Part shown: positions 1 through 8,627 of the stretch, in pieces
Layout: every line of letters begins with the position of its first letter
How positions within the stretch are numbered: position 1 is the first letter of the stretch
Assembly: GCA_015654675.1 (NCBI GenBank)
Contig: JAATGM010000024.1
Coordinates: forward strand, 1-64,000
DNA length: 64,000 nt
Source: Planctomycetota bacterium
Lineage (GTDB): Bacteria > Planctomycetota > Phycisphaerae > UBA1845 > UTPLA1
Direction of reading: 5' to 3'
Made by a program: the position numbers and the translations under genes
Notes under the pieces: generated by a model
Seen by the model: the letters and a program-made list of their open reading frames with translations, nothing else
What the model was told of the DNA's origin: nothing
Database searches by the model: none

Positions 1-139
1 CGTGGAACGGACAATTGCGTGGCTCTCGACCTTCCGCCGCCTGGTCGTGCGATATGAACGGAATCTGACCATGTACCAGGCGTTTTTCCATGTCGCGTGC
101 CTGATCATCACCCTGAGGCGGTTATGAAACTGGTTCTAG
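1..139 (+). mobile_element. Right end of an IS5-family insertion sequence
   Basis: The window opens inside an insertion sequence. The transposase tail (2-127) is followed within about 12 bases by sequence that joins the interrupted SIR2-like gene read on the opposite strand. The junction lies near the CTAG at 136-139, which would suit an IS5-type target, but the exact inverted repeat and target duplication cannot be defined because the left end is outside the window. Confidence 0.7.
2..127 (+). CDS. IS5-family transposase, C-terminal fragment (cut by window edge)
   Basis: Frame 2 reads without interruption from the window edge to TGA at 125-127, giving 41 residues. The motifs VERTIAWL, FRRLVVRYERN and the ending LIITLRRL are the standard C-terminal end of IS5-family DDE transposases, including the Glu of the DDE triad in VERT and the downstream RYER signature. 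The N-terminal part lies outside the window. The gene is too short here for a subgroup call. It is oriented against the SIR2-like gene that it interrupts. Confidence 0.85.
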   Translation: MERTIAWLSTFRRLVVRYERNLTMYQAFFHVACLIITLRRL

Positions 140-566
140 TCACAACGACCGGGCGCGGTCCGTTAAATTTGCGCGCCCAGTTTGCAAGCCGAATCAAATA
201 ATTAGCGAGAGACGCGTAGCCGCCGGATTCATCGCCTCTGGTACTCGACCGACGATAGACATCCCAAATTACTCGTTGAATCGACTCCCGCACTGGATCG
301 GCCGCCGGGTCCAAAAGCGATTGGAGGTGAACCTGCGTGAACAAATCTTCGAGATTCTCCCACCAACGGTTGAATACATAGGAAATGCTCAGACACCTCC
401 GACGGAACGCAAATAATTCCTCATAGTGCTTCTTGAGTTCCTCGGCGACAGAAAAGCGGCGATTGGCCGCCACGCGCATGAAATCGCGCATCACTGGCGC
501 GCCACAATCTTGCGAACACCCGGCCCCGAGCACAAATACGATTGTTCCATTGTGTCCGTCATCCAT
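128..566 (-). pseudogene. SIR2-like domain protein, truncated by the insertion sequence
   Basis: The N-terminal part reads VFVLGAGCSQDCGAP, the GAG(x)S nucleotide-binding loop of SIR2-like domains found in prokaryotic SIR2/STAND defence proteins. The start is placed at the ATG at 566 (MDDGHNGTIVF), which puts the domain at the N-terminus; the frame is open further upstream to 626. After about 140 residues the frame runs into the insertion sequence: GPRPVVVT, where SIR2 proteins usually continue to an NYD motif, is followed by residues encoded by IS DNA, and a stop comes at 108-110. The rest of the gene presumably lies on the far side of the IS. SIR2 proteins hydrolyse or bind NAD+; this copy is inferred to be inactive. 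Identification rests on the short motif and domain position. Confidence 0.6.
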
Positions 567-816
567 TTCCCAAGTGTACTCGTTCTGTATTCGAAGCGGA
601 CATATGCTCCTGTCGCGGGCACGCACAACAACGAATCAGGAGTCAAACGCCAAATAAAGGAGTTGCCGCTCACGGGGCAATGAAGCGACGCATTCCGACA
701 ATTACCGATGAAGACAAAAAGATGTGGCCGAACCACACGGCAAGAAGAGGACATTCTACTTTTCTGCTTAGCAACTCCTCGTCGGCGCAGCCCGATATCC
801 GCTCCATTCTTCTACC

Positions 817-860
817 CCTCTCCCTGAGATAGGGAGAGGCCGGGTGAGGGTCGAATTCGC
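817..860. repeat. GC-rich hairpin repeat with GGGTGAGGG tail, copy 1
   Basis: CCTCTCCCT and AGGGAGAGG form a perfect 9-bp stem around GAGAT, followed by CGGGTGAGGG and TCGAATTCGC. Copy 2 at 54704-54749 has a different but equally perfect stem and the same tail. A third relative is at 48565-48597. Stems that change while pairing is kept suggest selection on, or copying of, the hairpin. Confidence 0.7.
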
Positions 861-1194
861 AAAGCCCTCCCCTGCATCCCCCAGCCGCCCGCAACACCCC
901 GAGCCCACCGAAAAAACAATCAGCTTCCCGCCTTGACTTCCGCTACATCGGAACTAGAACTCTACCCAAACATAACCGAGGTCGGTAACGACCGGGGGGC
1001 GATCCGCATGGAACCTGCGCCAATCCCGAAAAACCGGGACCCGCTGAAGGTTCGCGCCAGCAAAGTTCTTTGAAAAGTAAATATCACGAAGCGCAGACTC
1101 CGCAATACCAACGACTTGCGCCTCGTCTCACAAATCTCATCCAGCCGTCTCACCGGCGTCTCACGCTAACGACCCGCGGAGCCCGCTGATTTAG

Positions 1195-1238
1195 ATTGTC
1201 GAATTTCAATTTTCGGTTGTCGGATTTCGGTTGATCGG
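1195..1238. repeat. Degenerate 7-nt repeat array (TTCGGTTG family)
   Basis: Six consecutive 7-base units, including ATTGTCG, ATTTTCG, GTTGTCG and GATTTCG, share the pattern RTTNTCG. The array lies in the intergenic region just downstream of the ABC permease gene. Confidence 0.65.
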
Positions 1239-1280
1239 ATGCCTGATCCACCCGCCTCCCCCTTCCGGCCCGGGTACCGC

Positions 1281-2426
1281 CTAATCAAGCTGCTTCCGAA
1301 ACCGAGTCAGCGAAAAAGTAAGTATCGCTACGCAGCAAACCCCCAGCCCCAGCACCGAAGGCGCAATATCCGCAAAATCCGCCCCGCGCAGAATGACACC
1401 CCGCAGAATCTCAACAAAATAAGTCACCGGCAGCACCGTGCTGATCGCATAAATCGGCAGCGGCATCTCCGACCGCGGAAACATGAAGCCGCTTAAGAGC
1501 ACCGACGGCAGCATCACAAGAAACGAAAACTGCAGCGCCTGAAGCTGCGTCTGCGCAATCGTCGAAATCAGCAGCCCCAACCCCAGCACCGTCACGATAA
1601 ACAACCCCGACAGCCCGAACAGCAATCCCAGGTTCCCATGGATCGGCACGTCAAACAGCCCGACCATCAAAACCAGCACCAGCAGCAATTCCCCCATCGC
1701 CAGCAGCGTGTAAGGCACCAGCTTGCCGAACATCAGCCCCGCCCGCCCCACCGGCGTCACGAAAAGCTGCTCCAGCGTCCCCTGCTCGCGCTCGCGCACG
1801 ATCGAAAAGCTCGTCAAAAACAAAAGCACCAGTTGCAGGATGATCGCCACCAGCCCCGGCACGAAAAAATGCGAACTCTCCAGCGCCGGGTTGAACAGCA
1901 GCCGCGTCCGCGCGTCGATCGGCATCGCCAGCCGCCCCTCCTCCGTCCGCGCCACCGCCGCCTGGATCGACTCCGCCATCGCCTTGCCGCGCTGAATCGA
2001 AAGCTGCGTCACCAGCAGCCCCACCGTGTTCTGCGCCGTGGTCGCAACCTGCGAGTCGCTCCCGTCGATCAGCACCTGCACCGCCGCCTGCTCGCGCCGC
2101 AGCAGCCGCTCCGAATAATTCGCCGGAATGAGCACCCCCACCTTCGCCCGCCCCGCCGCGATCGACCGCCGAAAGCTGTCAAAGTCCGTCACCCGCTCGC
2201 GCACCTTGAAAGTCTTCGTCGCCTCCAGCGCCTCCACCAGCCGCCGGCTGTCCTGCCGCCCGTCGAGGTCCAGCACCACCGTCGGAATGTTCTCGATCGT
2301 CACGCGAATCGCGTAGCCAAAGATGGTGAGCTGCAGTGAAGGCACGATCAGCGCAAAGAAAAGCGTCATCCGCTCCCGTCGCAGATGCGCGAACTCCTTC
2401 CACAAAACCGCCCAGAATCCGTTCAC
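1281..2426 (-). CDS. ABC-2 type transporter permease (YbhR/YbhS/YhhJ-like)
   Basis: 381 residues, with the N-terminal WKEFAHLRRERMTLFFALIVPSLQLTIFGYAI typical of the ABC-2 permease family. One membrane segment is near the N-terminus, then a large extracytoplasmic loop (about residues 45-185), then a block of about five hydrophobic segments containing the conserved REREQGTLEQL turn near residue 215. It forms the membrane channel for the ATPase encoded just upstream, overlapping it by 4 bases (ATGA), so the two are translationally coupled. With the HlyD-like protein at 3396-4556 it makes a tripartite-style exporter resembling YbhFGSR. Only one permease gene is present, so a homodimer or a second permease elsewhere is possible. 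The substrate is unknown. Confidence 0.88.
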   Translation of the reverse strand: MNGFWAVLWKEFAHLRRERMTLFFALIVPSLQLTIFGYAIRVTIENIPTVVLDLDGRQDSRRLVEALEATKTFKVRERVTDFDSFRRSIAAGRAKVGVLIPANYSERLLRREQAAVQVLIDGSDSQVATTAQNTVGLLVTQLSIQRGKAMAESIQAAVARTEEGRLAMPIDARTRLLFNPALESSHFFVPGLVAIILQLVLLFLTSFSIVREREQGTLEQLFVTPVGRAGLMFGKLVPYTLLAMGELLLVLVLMVGLFDVPIHGNLGLLFGLSGLFIVTVLGLGLLISTIAQTQLQALQFSFLVMLPSVLLSGFMFPRSEMPLPIYAISTVLPVTYFVEILRGVILRGADFADIAPSVLGLGVCCVAILTFSLTRFRKQLD

Positions 2427-3385
2427 GCCGCCGCCCCCTGCCGCCGGCTCATCAACACGAAAACATCCTCCAGCGTCGGCGCGATCGGCCGCGCGCTCGC
2501 CGCACCATCCCCCGGCGCGATCGCCGCCAATAGCGCCGCCTCGCTCACCCCCTCATCCACCATCACATGCAGCGCCGTCCCGAACATCGTCGCATCGCGC
2601 ACCCCCACCATCGCCCGCGCCCGAGAAAGCGCCGCCGCCGGCGCCGCGCAGCTCACCTCATACCGCCGCGTCCCCGCCGGCGTTACCTCGGCCAGCCCCT
2701 TCAACTCATCCGGCCGCCCCGACACGATCAGCTTGCCCAGATAGATGTACCCCACATGCGTGCACCGCTCCGCCTCGTCCATGTAGTGCGTGGTCACGAA
2801 CATCGTCACCCCGCGATGCGACAACTCAAACAGCAGGTCCCACAACTCGCGCCGCGCCACCGGATCGATCCCCGCCGTCGGCTCATCCAGAAAGATCACC
2901 TCCGGCTCATGAATGATCGCGCAAGCCAGCGCCAGCCGCTGCTTCCACCCGCCCGACAGATTTCGCGCCAGCCGGTTCGCGTACGCCCCCACGCCGGTCA
3001 GCGCCAACACCGCCGCCTCGCGCTCCTTCTGCCGTTCCGGCGTCAACCCATAGATCCGCGCATAGAACTCAAGGTTCTCCATCACCGACAGATCGCCGTA
3101 CAAACTGAACTTCTGCGACATGTACCCGATCCGCCGCTTGATCCCCTCCGGATCAGCGCGCACATCAATCCCCAGCACCGACCCCGTCCCCGAAGTAGGC
3201 CGCAACACCCCGCACAGAATACGAATTAGAGTGGACTTCCCCGACCCATTCGGCCCCAGCATCCCAAAGATCGCCGACCGCGGCACGGACAAAGAAACAT
3301 CATTCAGCGCAACAACATCCCCAAACCGCCGAGTAAGGTGCTCAGCACAAATAACCCCGTCACCACTCACTTCGCTATTCACCAT
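2423..3385 (-). CDS. ABC transporter ATP-binding protein (YbhF-like half)
   Basis: 320 residues with a Walker A motif GPNGSGKST at about 44-52, the signature LSGGWKQR at 143-150, Walker B VIFLDEP at 163-169, and the switch His in VTTHYMDEAERC. It powers the neighbouring ABC-2 permease. The C-terminal part after residue 230 is the extension common in multidrug or antibiotic exporters of this class. It overlaps the permease gene by 4 bases. The predicted ATG at 3385 lies inside a 7-nt repeat array (3371-3402), so the first eight or so residues (MVNSEVSG) are encoded by repeat DNA; the conserved domain begins at VICAEHLTRRFG, and an internal start cannot be excluded. Confidence 0.92.
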   Translation of the reverse strand: MVNSEVSGDGVICAEHLTRRFGDVVALNDVSLSVPRSAIFGMLGPNGSGKSTLIRILCGVLRPTSGTGSVLGIDVRADPEGIKRRIGYMSQKFSLYGDLSVMENLEFYARIYGLTPERQKEREAAVLALTGVGAYANRLARNLSGGWKQRLALACAIIHEPEVIFLDEPTAGIDPVARRELWDLLFELSHRGVTMFVTTHYMDEAERCTHVGYIYLGKLIVSGRPDELKGLAEVTPAGTRRYEVSCAAPAAALSRARAMVGVRDATMFGTALHVMVDEGVSEAALLAAIAPGDGAASARPIAPTLEDVFVLMSRRQGAAA

Positions 3386-3402
3386 TCGCTATTCACTATT
3401 CC
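3371..3402. repeat. Degenerate 7-nt repeat array spanning a stop and a start codon
   Basis: Four units, TTCGCTA, TTCACCA, TTCGCTA and TTCACTA, then TTCC. On the minus strand the array supplies the TAG stop of the HlyD-like gene (3398-3396) and the ATG of the ATPase gene (3385-3383). It thus sits exactly at an operon junction and contributes coding sequence. Confidence 0.8.
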
Positions 3403-4556
3403 GGCAGATGCACATCCACCGGCATCCCCACCCGCAACTTGTCCCGCCCCTCATCCAGCGTCACCTTCAGCCGAAACACCTGCTTGCTCCGCTCCTCCGG
3501 CGTCTGAATATTCCGCGGCGTAAACTCCGCCTCGCTTGCCACAAACGTCACATGCCCCTTGAACTGCTCCCCTGGAAAGCTGTCGCACGTGATCATCATC
3601 ACCTGGTCAAGCCGCACCCGCCCCAGCCGCGACTCCGGCACATACGTCCGCACCCAGTACCGCGCCTCGTCCAAGAGCGAGGCCGACGGCGCATTCGCCG
3701 CCACCAAATCCCCCGGCCGCAAATCAATCGCCTCCACCACGCTGTCCACCGGCGCTCGCACGTCCAGCTCCCCCACCTGCACCTCCAGCGCCGCCACCTT
3801 CGCCTTGGCCGCTGCCTCCATCGCCGCCGCCTGCGCCACGTCCTCCGCCCGATACCCCGCCTCGAGCAGCGCCGCCGCCGCCGCCGTCTGCGCCAGCGCC
3901 CAAACCGCCGCCGCAATGTACTCCTTGCGCGTCCCCTCTTCCAGCAACTTCAAGTCCTGTTCGGCCGCGTCCACGTCGGCCCGCGTCGCCTTCATCGCCC
4001 GCTCGACCCGGTCCACCTCAATCTGCGCCGCGGTCGACTCCTTCTTCAATCGCATGACCCGCCCATACTCAGTCTCGGCCAGATCCTGATCCGCCTTTCT
4101 CGCCGCCAGCGCCGCCCGCCCCTTCTCGATCTCCTGCTTCCGCGGCCCCGCCTTCAACTTGTCCAGCGTCGCCGCCGCCTGGTCGCGCTTCGCCCGCGCC
4201 TCCGCGATCTCCTCGACGCGATACCCCGCCTTCAACCGCGCATACTCCGCATCTGCCCGCGCCAGCTCGGCCTTCCCCTCCGCCAGTCGCTCCTGCAAAT
4301 CAAACGGATCGATCCGATACAAAATCTCCCCCGACTTCACATGCCGGCCTTCCTCGGCAATCACTTCGCTCACCCGCCCCCCGACGCGCGACCCCACCCG
4401 AATCTGATCCGCCTCGACAAACCCCGACACCACCAACGGCCGCGCCCGATGCTGCTGCCAGTACAACCACGCAATCACCGCAGCGGCCACCGCAACGGCA
4501 ACCACCACCAACCCCCGCCCCGCCGCCCCGCGTCTCAACATTAGCGCCGCGCTCAT
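3396..4556 (-). CDS. HlyD-family periplasmic adaptor (YbhG-like)
   Basis: 386 residues. One N-terminal membrane anchor (about residues 13-32, VVVAVAVAAAVIAWLYW) is followed by a short lipoyl half (VSGFVEADQIRVGSRVGGRVSEVIAEEGRHVKSGEILYRID), a long helical hairpin rich in Ala, Glu and Lys (about 85-235), the second lipoyl half (VQVGELDVRAPVDSVVEAIDLRPGDLV) and a beta-barrel region ending in VDVHLPE. This is the membrane-fusion architecture that links an inner-membrane exporter to the outer envelope. It is the first gene of the three-gene minus-strand operon. No outer-membrane TolC-like gene is adjacent. Confidence 0.88.
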   Translation of the reverse strand: MSAALMLRRGAAGRGLVVVAVAVAAAVIAWLYWQQHRARPLVVSGFVEADQIRVGSRVGGRVSEVIAEEGRHVKSGEILYRIDPFDLQERLAEGKAELARADAEYARLKAGYRVEEIAEARAKRDQAAATLDKLKAGPRKQEIEKGRAALAARKADQDLAETEYGRVMRLKKESTAAQIEVDRVERAMKATRADVDAAEQDLKLLEEGTRKEYIAAAVWALAQTAAAAALLEAGYRAEDVAQAAAMEAAAKAKVAALEVQVGELDVRAPVDSVVEAIDLRPGDLVAANAPSASLLDEARYWVRTYVPESRLGRVRLDQVMMITCDSFPGEQFKGHVTFVASEAEFTPRNIQTPEERSKQVFRLKVTLDEGRDKLRVGMPVDVHLPE

Positions 4557-4729
4557 ATTCGTCCCGTACAGTTAACCGGCCATTTCCATATCGCCCGCGA
4601 AGCATATCGCATCATCCGCGTCCAAGTCAGACCGATTTCTTTGACCCGACAACCCCAAAAGGGTTACTGTGATGACTTCGGGGAGCCATCAACGGGCAAG
4701 CCCATCCAACGCTTCGAGGATCGCAGGTC

Positions 4730-6106
4730 ATGTCCATGCGTCGCGCAATCGTTCAATTCGGCTTGTCTCTCTTCACCGTGGCCTCCATCTGCGCCTCCGC
4801 AACAGCCCAGTGCCAGCACGACTGGTTCCCGGAAACCCCCGCAGGCGCCGATTCGAACATCTCCTGTCTCGCCGAATTCAACGGCGACCTCTATGCCGGC
4901 GGCTCGTTCCAAAATATCGGCGGCGTCAGCGCGAGCTCAGTCGCCCAGCGCGACGCGACTGGCTGGCGTGCGCTCGGAAGCGGCGTCGTGAACGGACAAT
5001 ACCCAGGCCTCGTCATCGCCCTCCAAAGCTACAAAGGCGATCTCATCGCCGGCGGCACCTTCAACTTTGCCGGTGGATTCCCCGTCGCCAACATCGCCCG
5101 CTGGAATGGCGACGAATGGACCGAGCTCGCCGCCGGACTCGACTCACAATGCCTCGCCCTCGCCCGATTCGGAGACGACCTCATCGCCGCCGGCTGGTTC
5201 CTTCACGCCAACGGCCAACCCGCCGCCCACGTCGCCCGCTGGAACGGCGTCGAATGGTCCGCCCTAGGCGCGGGACTGAACTCCGCCCCGCTCGCCCTCA
5301 CGATCTTCAACGGAAAACTGATCGCCGGCGGCTACTTCTCCCAGGGCGTCGCCCGCTGGAACGGATCCGACTGGGAACCGCTCGGGCAGTTCCCCGGATC
5401 CTCCGCCGCCTCCTTCGCCGTCTATCAGGACCAGCTCTTTGTCGGCGAACTCTCCGGCCTCGACTTCTTCACGCACGTCTATCGCTGGGACGATCCCAAC
5501 TGGACGGAAGTCGGCGAATTCTCCGACACCACCGACGACTACGGCGTTTACGCCCTCGCCGTCTACAACGACGAACTCGTCGCATCCTCCGATGCAAGCA
5601 ATCTGGAGGGAGATCAAGTCAACCACATAGCAAGCTGGAACGGCACCTCCTGGAGCCCGCTTGGCCAGGGCCTTAATGGCAGCGCAAGCGCCCTGCTCGC
5701 CTTCGGAGACGACCTCATCGCCGCCGGCGACTTCACCCAGGCGGGCGGACACACCAGCGCCCACATCGCAAGCTGGAAACCAATCCTCCCAACCATCAAC
5801 ACTCAGCCAACACGCCGAAACGTAGTACAAGGCCAGTCAGCCGAGTTCTCCATCGCCGCCACACACGCCACGTCCTACCAATGGCGCCACAACCAGCAGA
5901 TTCTCACTGACAACGCGCACATCACCGGCGCGACAACGCCGACGCTCACAATCAACCACGTCTCCCTCGCCGACGGCGGCAACTACGACTGCGTCCTGAC
6001 CAACGACTGCAGCTCCACAACCACCAACCCCGCCGCCCTCCGAGTCATCGCAACAGTCCCCGGCAAGCCAATCACCGCGCAACCCGCTCAACCCAACCCC
6101 GGCTAA
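4730..6106 (+). CDS. Secreted WNG-repeat protein with C-terminal Ig-like domain (copy 1)
   Basis: 458 residues. A signal peptide (about 1-27, ending ASATAQ) is followed by repeats of about 40-45 residues with the core FNGDLYAGGSF, ASSVAQRD or ANIARWNG, and W..LG.G, probably blades of a beta-propeller. An Ig-like domain follows (about 365-440: TSYQWRHNQQ, TLTINHVSLADGGNYDC, LTNDC), then a short tail ending PAQPNPG. Three paralogues are in this window (6210, 31707, 37440). The function is unknown; surface adhesion or binding is only a guess. The ATG at 4730 is chosen because the signal peptide follows at once; the Shine-Dalgarno sequence is weak. Confidence 0.75.
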   Translation: MSMRRAIVQFGLSLFTVASICASATAQCQHDWFPETPAGADSNISCLAEFNGDLYAGGSFQNIGGVSASSVAQRDATGWRALGSGVVNGQYPGLVIALQSYKGDLIAGGTFNFAGGFPVANIARWNGDEWTELAAGLDSQCLALARFGDDLIAAGWFLHANGQPAAHVARWNGVEWSALGAGLNSAPLALTIFNGKLIAGGYFSQGVARWNGSDWEPLGQFPGSSAASFAVYQDQLFVGELSGLDFFTHVYRWDDPNWTEVGEFSDTTDDYGVYALAVYNDELVASSDASNLEGDQVNHIASWNGTSWSPLGQGLNGSASALLAFGDDLIAAGDFTQAGGHTSAHIASWKPILPTINTQPTRRNVVQGQSAEFSIAATHATSYQWRHNQQILTDNAHITGATTPTLTINHVSLADGGNYDCVLTNDCSSTTTNPAALRVIATVPGKPITAQPAQPNPG

Positions 6107-6209
6107 TCCCGGGAATCCCTCCATTGCACGGCCGTCGCCGCCCGAATTACAATCTGTGCATCGGGCCCCCATCACGCTCAATCACCGCAGCCCGACAGGA
6201 GCACATCAC

Positions 6210-8561
6210 ATGAAGCAGTTCAATAGCGCGTCCGCCCTGATCGCCCTCGCACTCGTCGCTTTGGCTGCCACTGCTTCCGCCGAATGCCCGCACGACTGGA
6301 TTCCCGACAACGGCTTCCCCGGCATCGACGGCTCCGCCAACGCCTCCATCGTTTTTGACGACGGCACTGGCCCGGCCCTCTATGTCGGTGGTCATGCCAA
6401 CCATGCCGGGCGCATCAAGGCCGACGGCGTCGTCCGCTGGAACGGCTCCACCTGGCAGGCGGTCGGCCACGCGTTCGCTCAGGACATCTCCGCCTTCGGA
6501 ATTTACAAAGGCGCGCTCTACGCCGCCGGCCGCGACTTCATGGCGATCCAGGGCAACGCCGGCCGAATCGCCAGGTGGGACGGGCACGACTGGGTCGCCA
6601 TCGGCGAATTCATGCAGGGACCCGATCGGCTCATTTTCATGCAGGCCATCGCCGGCTACAACGGATACCTGTATGTCGCCGGACAATTTGTCGGCGTCGA
6701 GGGAGTTCCCGCCGCAAACATCGCCCGATGGAACGGTTCTCAGTGGTCGGCAGTCGGCGGCGGAATCTCAGGTGGCCGAGTAAACGCCCTTGCGTCCTTT
6801 AACGGCGAACTTTTCGCCGCCGGACGCTTCACTGCCGCCGGCGGTGCTCCCGCCCAGTACCTCGCCCGTTGGAACGGATCGAATTGGTCCGCACCGGTGA
6901 GCGGCTTTTCGGAGGGCGGCAGAATTTCCGCGCTTGCCACAACCAATGACGGCCTAATCATTGGAGGCGATTTCACACACCCGTCGAACCCGGGACTTCG
7001 CAGCATCGGACTGTGGAACGGCACGACCCTCGCCCCCATCGGCCAGGGCATTCCCGCCCCAATTACGGCGATCCGAAAGATGAATAACGAATTGTTCGTC
7101 GCCGCCACGAATTATGTTCTCCGCTTCGACGGCTCCGACTGGCCACCCGCCGGCCCTGGTATGAGTGGCCCGATCCTCTCACTGGCTGCCTTCGACTCAG
7201 AACTCATTGCCGTAGGCGAAATCTACCGCGGCAATCACTATGTCGGAGCCCTCCACTGGAATGGCGTCGCCTGGCGCTCGCTCGACAATGAAACACACAG
7301 TTGGGTCGCACCGCTTACTGTCCACAACGACGAACTGATCGGCGCGGGAGAATTTCTAACACACGACGGTGCCTTCTACATCGACCTCGCACGCTGGGAC
7401 GGCAACGCCTGGCAGCCGCTCACCGTCAACAGTGGCCCGGTTCCCAATGACACGCGATTCAACGCGGCCATCTCGTACAACGGCGACCTCATCATCGCAG
7501 GCAGGTTTACCTCGCTCGGCGGCGTGCCCTGCGCCAACATCGCCATCTGGACCGGCACACAGTGGATCCCGCTCGGTGCTGGCGTCGGCGGCGAGATCAA
7601 ATCAATGATTGAGTACCACGGCGATCTCATCGTCAGCGGCGGTTTCCTCACCGCCGGCGGCGCGCCCGCTAACCTCATCGCCCGCTGGAATGGCGCTGTC
7701 TGGTCGCCCTTGGGAGGCGGCCTCGCCGACATGCCCATCGGCCTCGGCATTCGAAACGACCAACTCTTGGCCGCCAACGGGAATTTCAGCGTCAATGGTC
7801 CCCTCATTGCGAGTTGGAATGGCGTCGCCTGGACGATCAACCCGATCGATTGGGGCCCAATCCTTTCATTCCGCGTCGTCGGCAATACCGCCTACGCCGG
7901 ACAGGATGAAAGCGGCTTCCTGACCACAAACGTCTATGCCTGGGATGGCGCGGACACATCGCTCATCGGTCAATTCGCCGCCCCCTACGACGACGGCCTC
8001 GTTCCAAGTCTCTCTGAATTCAACGGCGACCTCGTCGCCTCCAGCAACAACCCCGACATCGCTGGCCTGAACGCCGGCCACATCGCCCGCTGGAACGGCT
8101 CCGCCTGGTCCGCCTTCGGTTCCGGCCTGGATAATGTCGCACGCAACATTGTCCCCTGGGGCGATTCATTGTTCGTTTCCGGCAACTTCGCGACCGCCGG
8201 CGGCCAAGTCACCAACGGCTCCGCCCGCTGGGCGCCCATCGGCCCCGCCATTGCGCAACAGCCCGAGCGCGAATCAGCCCGCACCGGCCAGCCGGCCGCA
8301 TTCGCCGTGTCATCTGCCGACGCAACGGCCTTCCAGTGGCGACACAACGGCGTCGCCCTTACGGATAGTGGCCACATCACCGGCGCGACAACAGCCAACC
8401 TGACGATTAACTCCGTCGCCCTCGCCGACGGTGGTCAATACGATTGCATCCTGACCAACACCTGCGGCAACACCACCAGCGCAGCGGCGCCGCTCCGCGT
8501 CATCGCGACCGTCCCCGGCAAGCCAACCATTCAACCGATCGGGCAGCCGGCACCGGGCTGA
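6210..8561 (+). CDS. Secreted WNG-repeat protein with C-terminal Ig-like domain (copy 2)
   Basis: 783 residues from the ATG at 6210, which has AGGAG at 6197-6201 eight bases upstream and directly begins a signal peptide (MKQFNSASALIALALVALAATASA). An upstream in-frame ATG at 6156 gives an unlikely leader. The mature protein starts ECPHDWIPDNGFPGIDG, resembling copy 1 (QCQHDWFPE). It has about 13 repeats with cores such as FNGELFAAGRF, AQYLARWNG and SNWSA. A C-terminal Ig-like domain (FQWRHNGVAL, DGGQYDCILTNTCG) is followed by VIATVPGKP and the end QPAPG. It lies about 100 bases behind copy 1 in the same orientation, suggesting local duplication and expansion. Confidence 0.78.
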   Translation: MKQFNSASALIALALVALAATASAECPHDWIPDNGFPGIDGSANASIVFDDGTGPALYVGGHANHAGRIKADGVVRWNGSTWQAVGHAFAQDISAFGIYKGALYAAGRDFMAIQGNAGRIARWDGHDWVAIGEFMQGPDRLIFMQAIAGYNGYLYVAGQFVGVEGVPAANIARWNGSQWSAVGGGISGGRVNALASFNGELFAAGRFTAAGGAPAQYLARWNGSNWSAPVSGFSEGGRISALATTNDGLIIGGDFTHPSNPGLRSIGLWNGTTLAPIGQGIPAPITAIRKMNNELFVAATNYVLRFDGSDWPPAGPGMSGPILSLAAFDSELIAVGEIYRGNHYVGALHWNGVAWRSLDNETHSWVAPLTVHNDELIGAGEFLTHDGAFYIDLARWDGNAWQPLTVNSGPVPNDTRFNAAISYNGDLIIAGRFTSLGGVPCANIAIWTGTQWIPLGAGVGGEIKSMIEYHGDLIVSGGFLTAGGAPANLIARWNGAVWSPLGGGLADMPIGLGIRNDQLLAANGNFSVNGPLIASWNGVAWTINPIDWGPILSFRVVGNTAYAGQDESGFLTTNVYAWDGADTSLIGQFAAPYDDGLVPSLSEFNGDLVASSNNPDIAGLNAGHIARWNGSAWSAFGSGLDNVARNIVPWGDSLFVSGNFATAGGQVTNGSARWAPIGPAIAQQPERESARTGQPAAFAVSSADATAFQWRHNGVALTDSGHITGATTANLTINSVALADGGQYDCILTNTCGNTTSAAAPLRVIATVPGKPTIQPIGQPAPG

Positions 8562-8627
8562 TGCGGCCCGGAAGAATTGTTTCTCACTCATTCATGAGAC
8601 ATGGCTCGCGCCCTCACCCGCGCGATT

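Larger units (their letters stand above)
567..1280. other. Repeat-rich intergenic region, no gene seen
   Basis: Several short frames are open here but none has a convincing start, Shine-Dalgarno sequence or protein motif. The stretch contains a GC-rich hairpin repeat (817-839), a TTGACTTCC promoter-like word near 933, two small hairpins (GGTCG-GTAA-CGACC near 980-995 and TCCCG-AAAAAC-CGGGA near 1025-1040), a boxA-like word GTTCTTTGAAAAGTAAAT near 1064, the word GTCTCACAAATCTCATC near 1125, and a heptamer array (1195-1238). The same words recur in the same order at 54700-55440. Confidence 0.6.

Noticed and set aside
962-1153. 63-aa frame on the minus strand
   Set aside because: No Shine-Dalgarno sequence or motif, and it overlaps repeat modules shared with 54700-55440.
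3120-4544. 474-aa open frame on the plus strand
   Set aside because: Antisense to the HlyD-like gene; Arg/Pro/His-rich composition.
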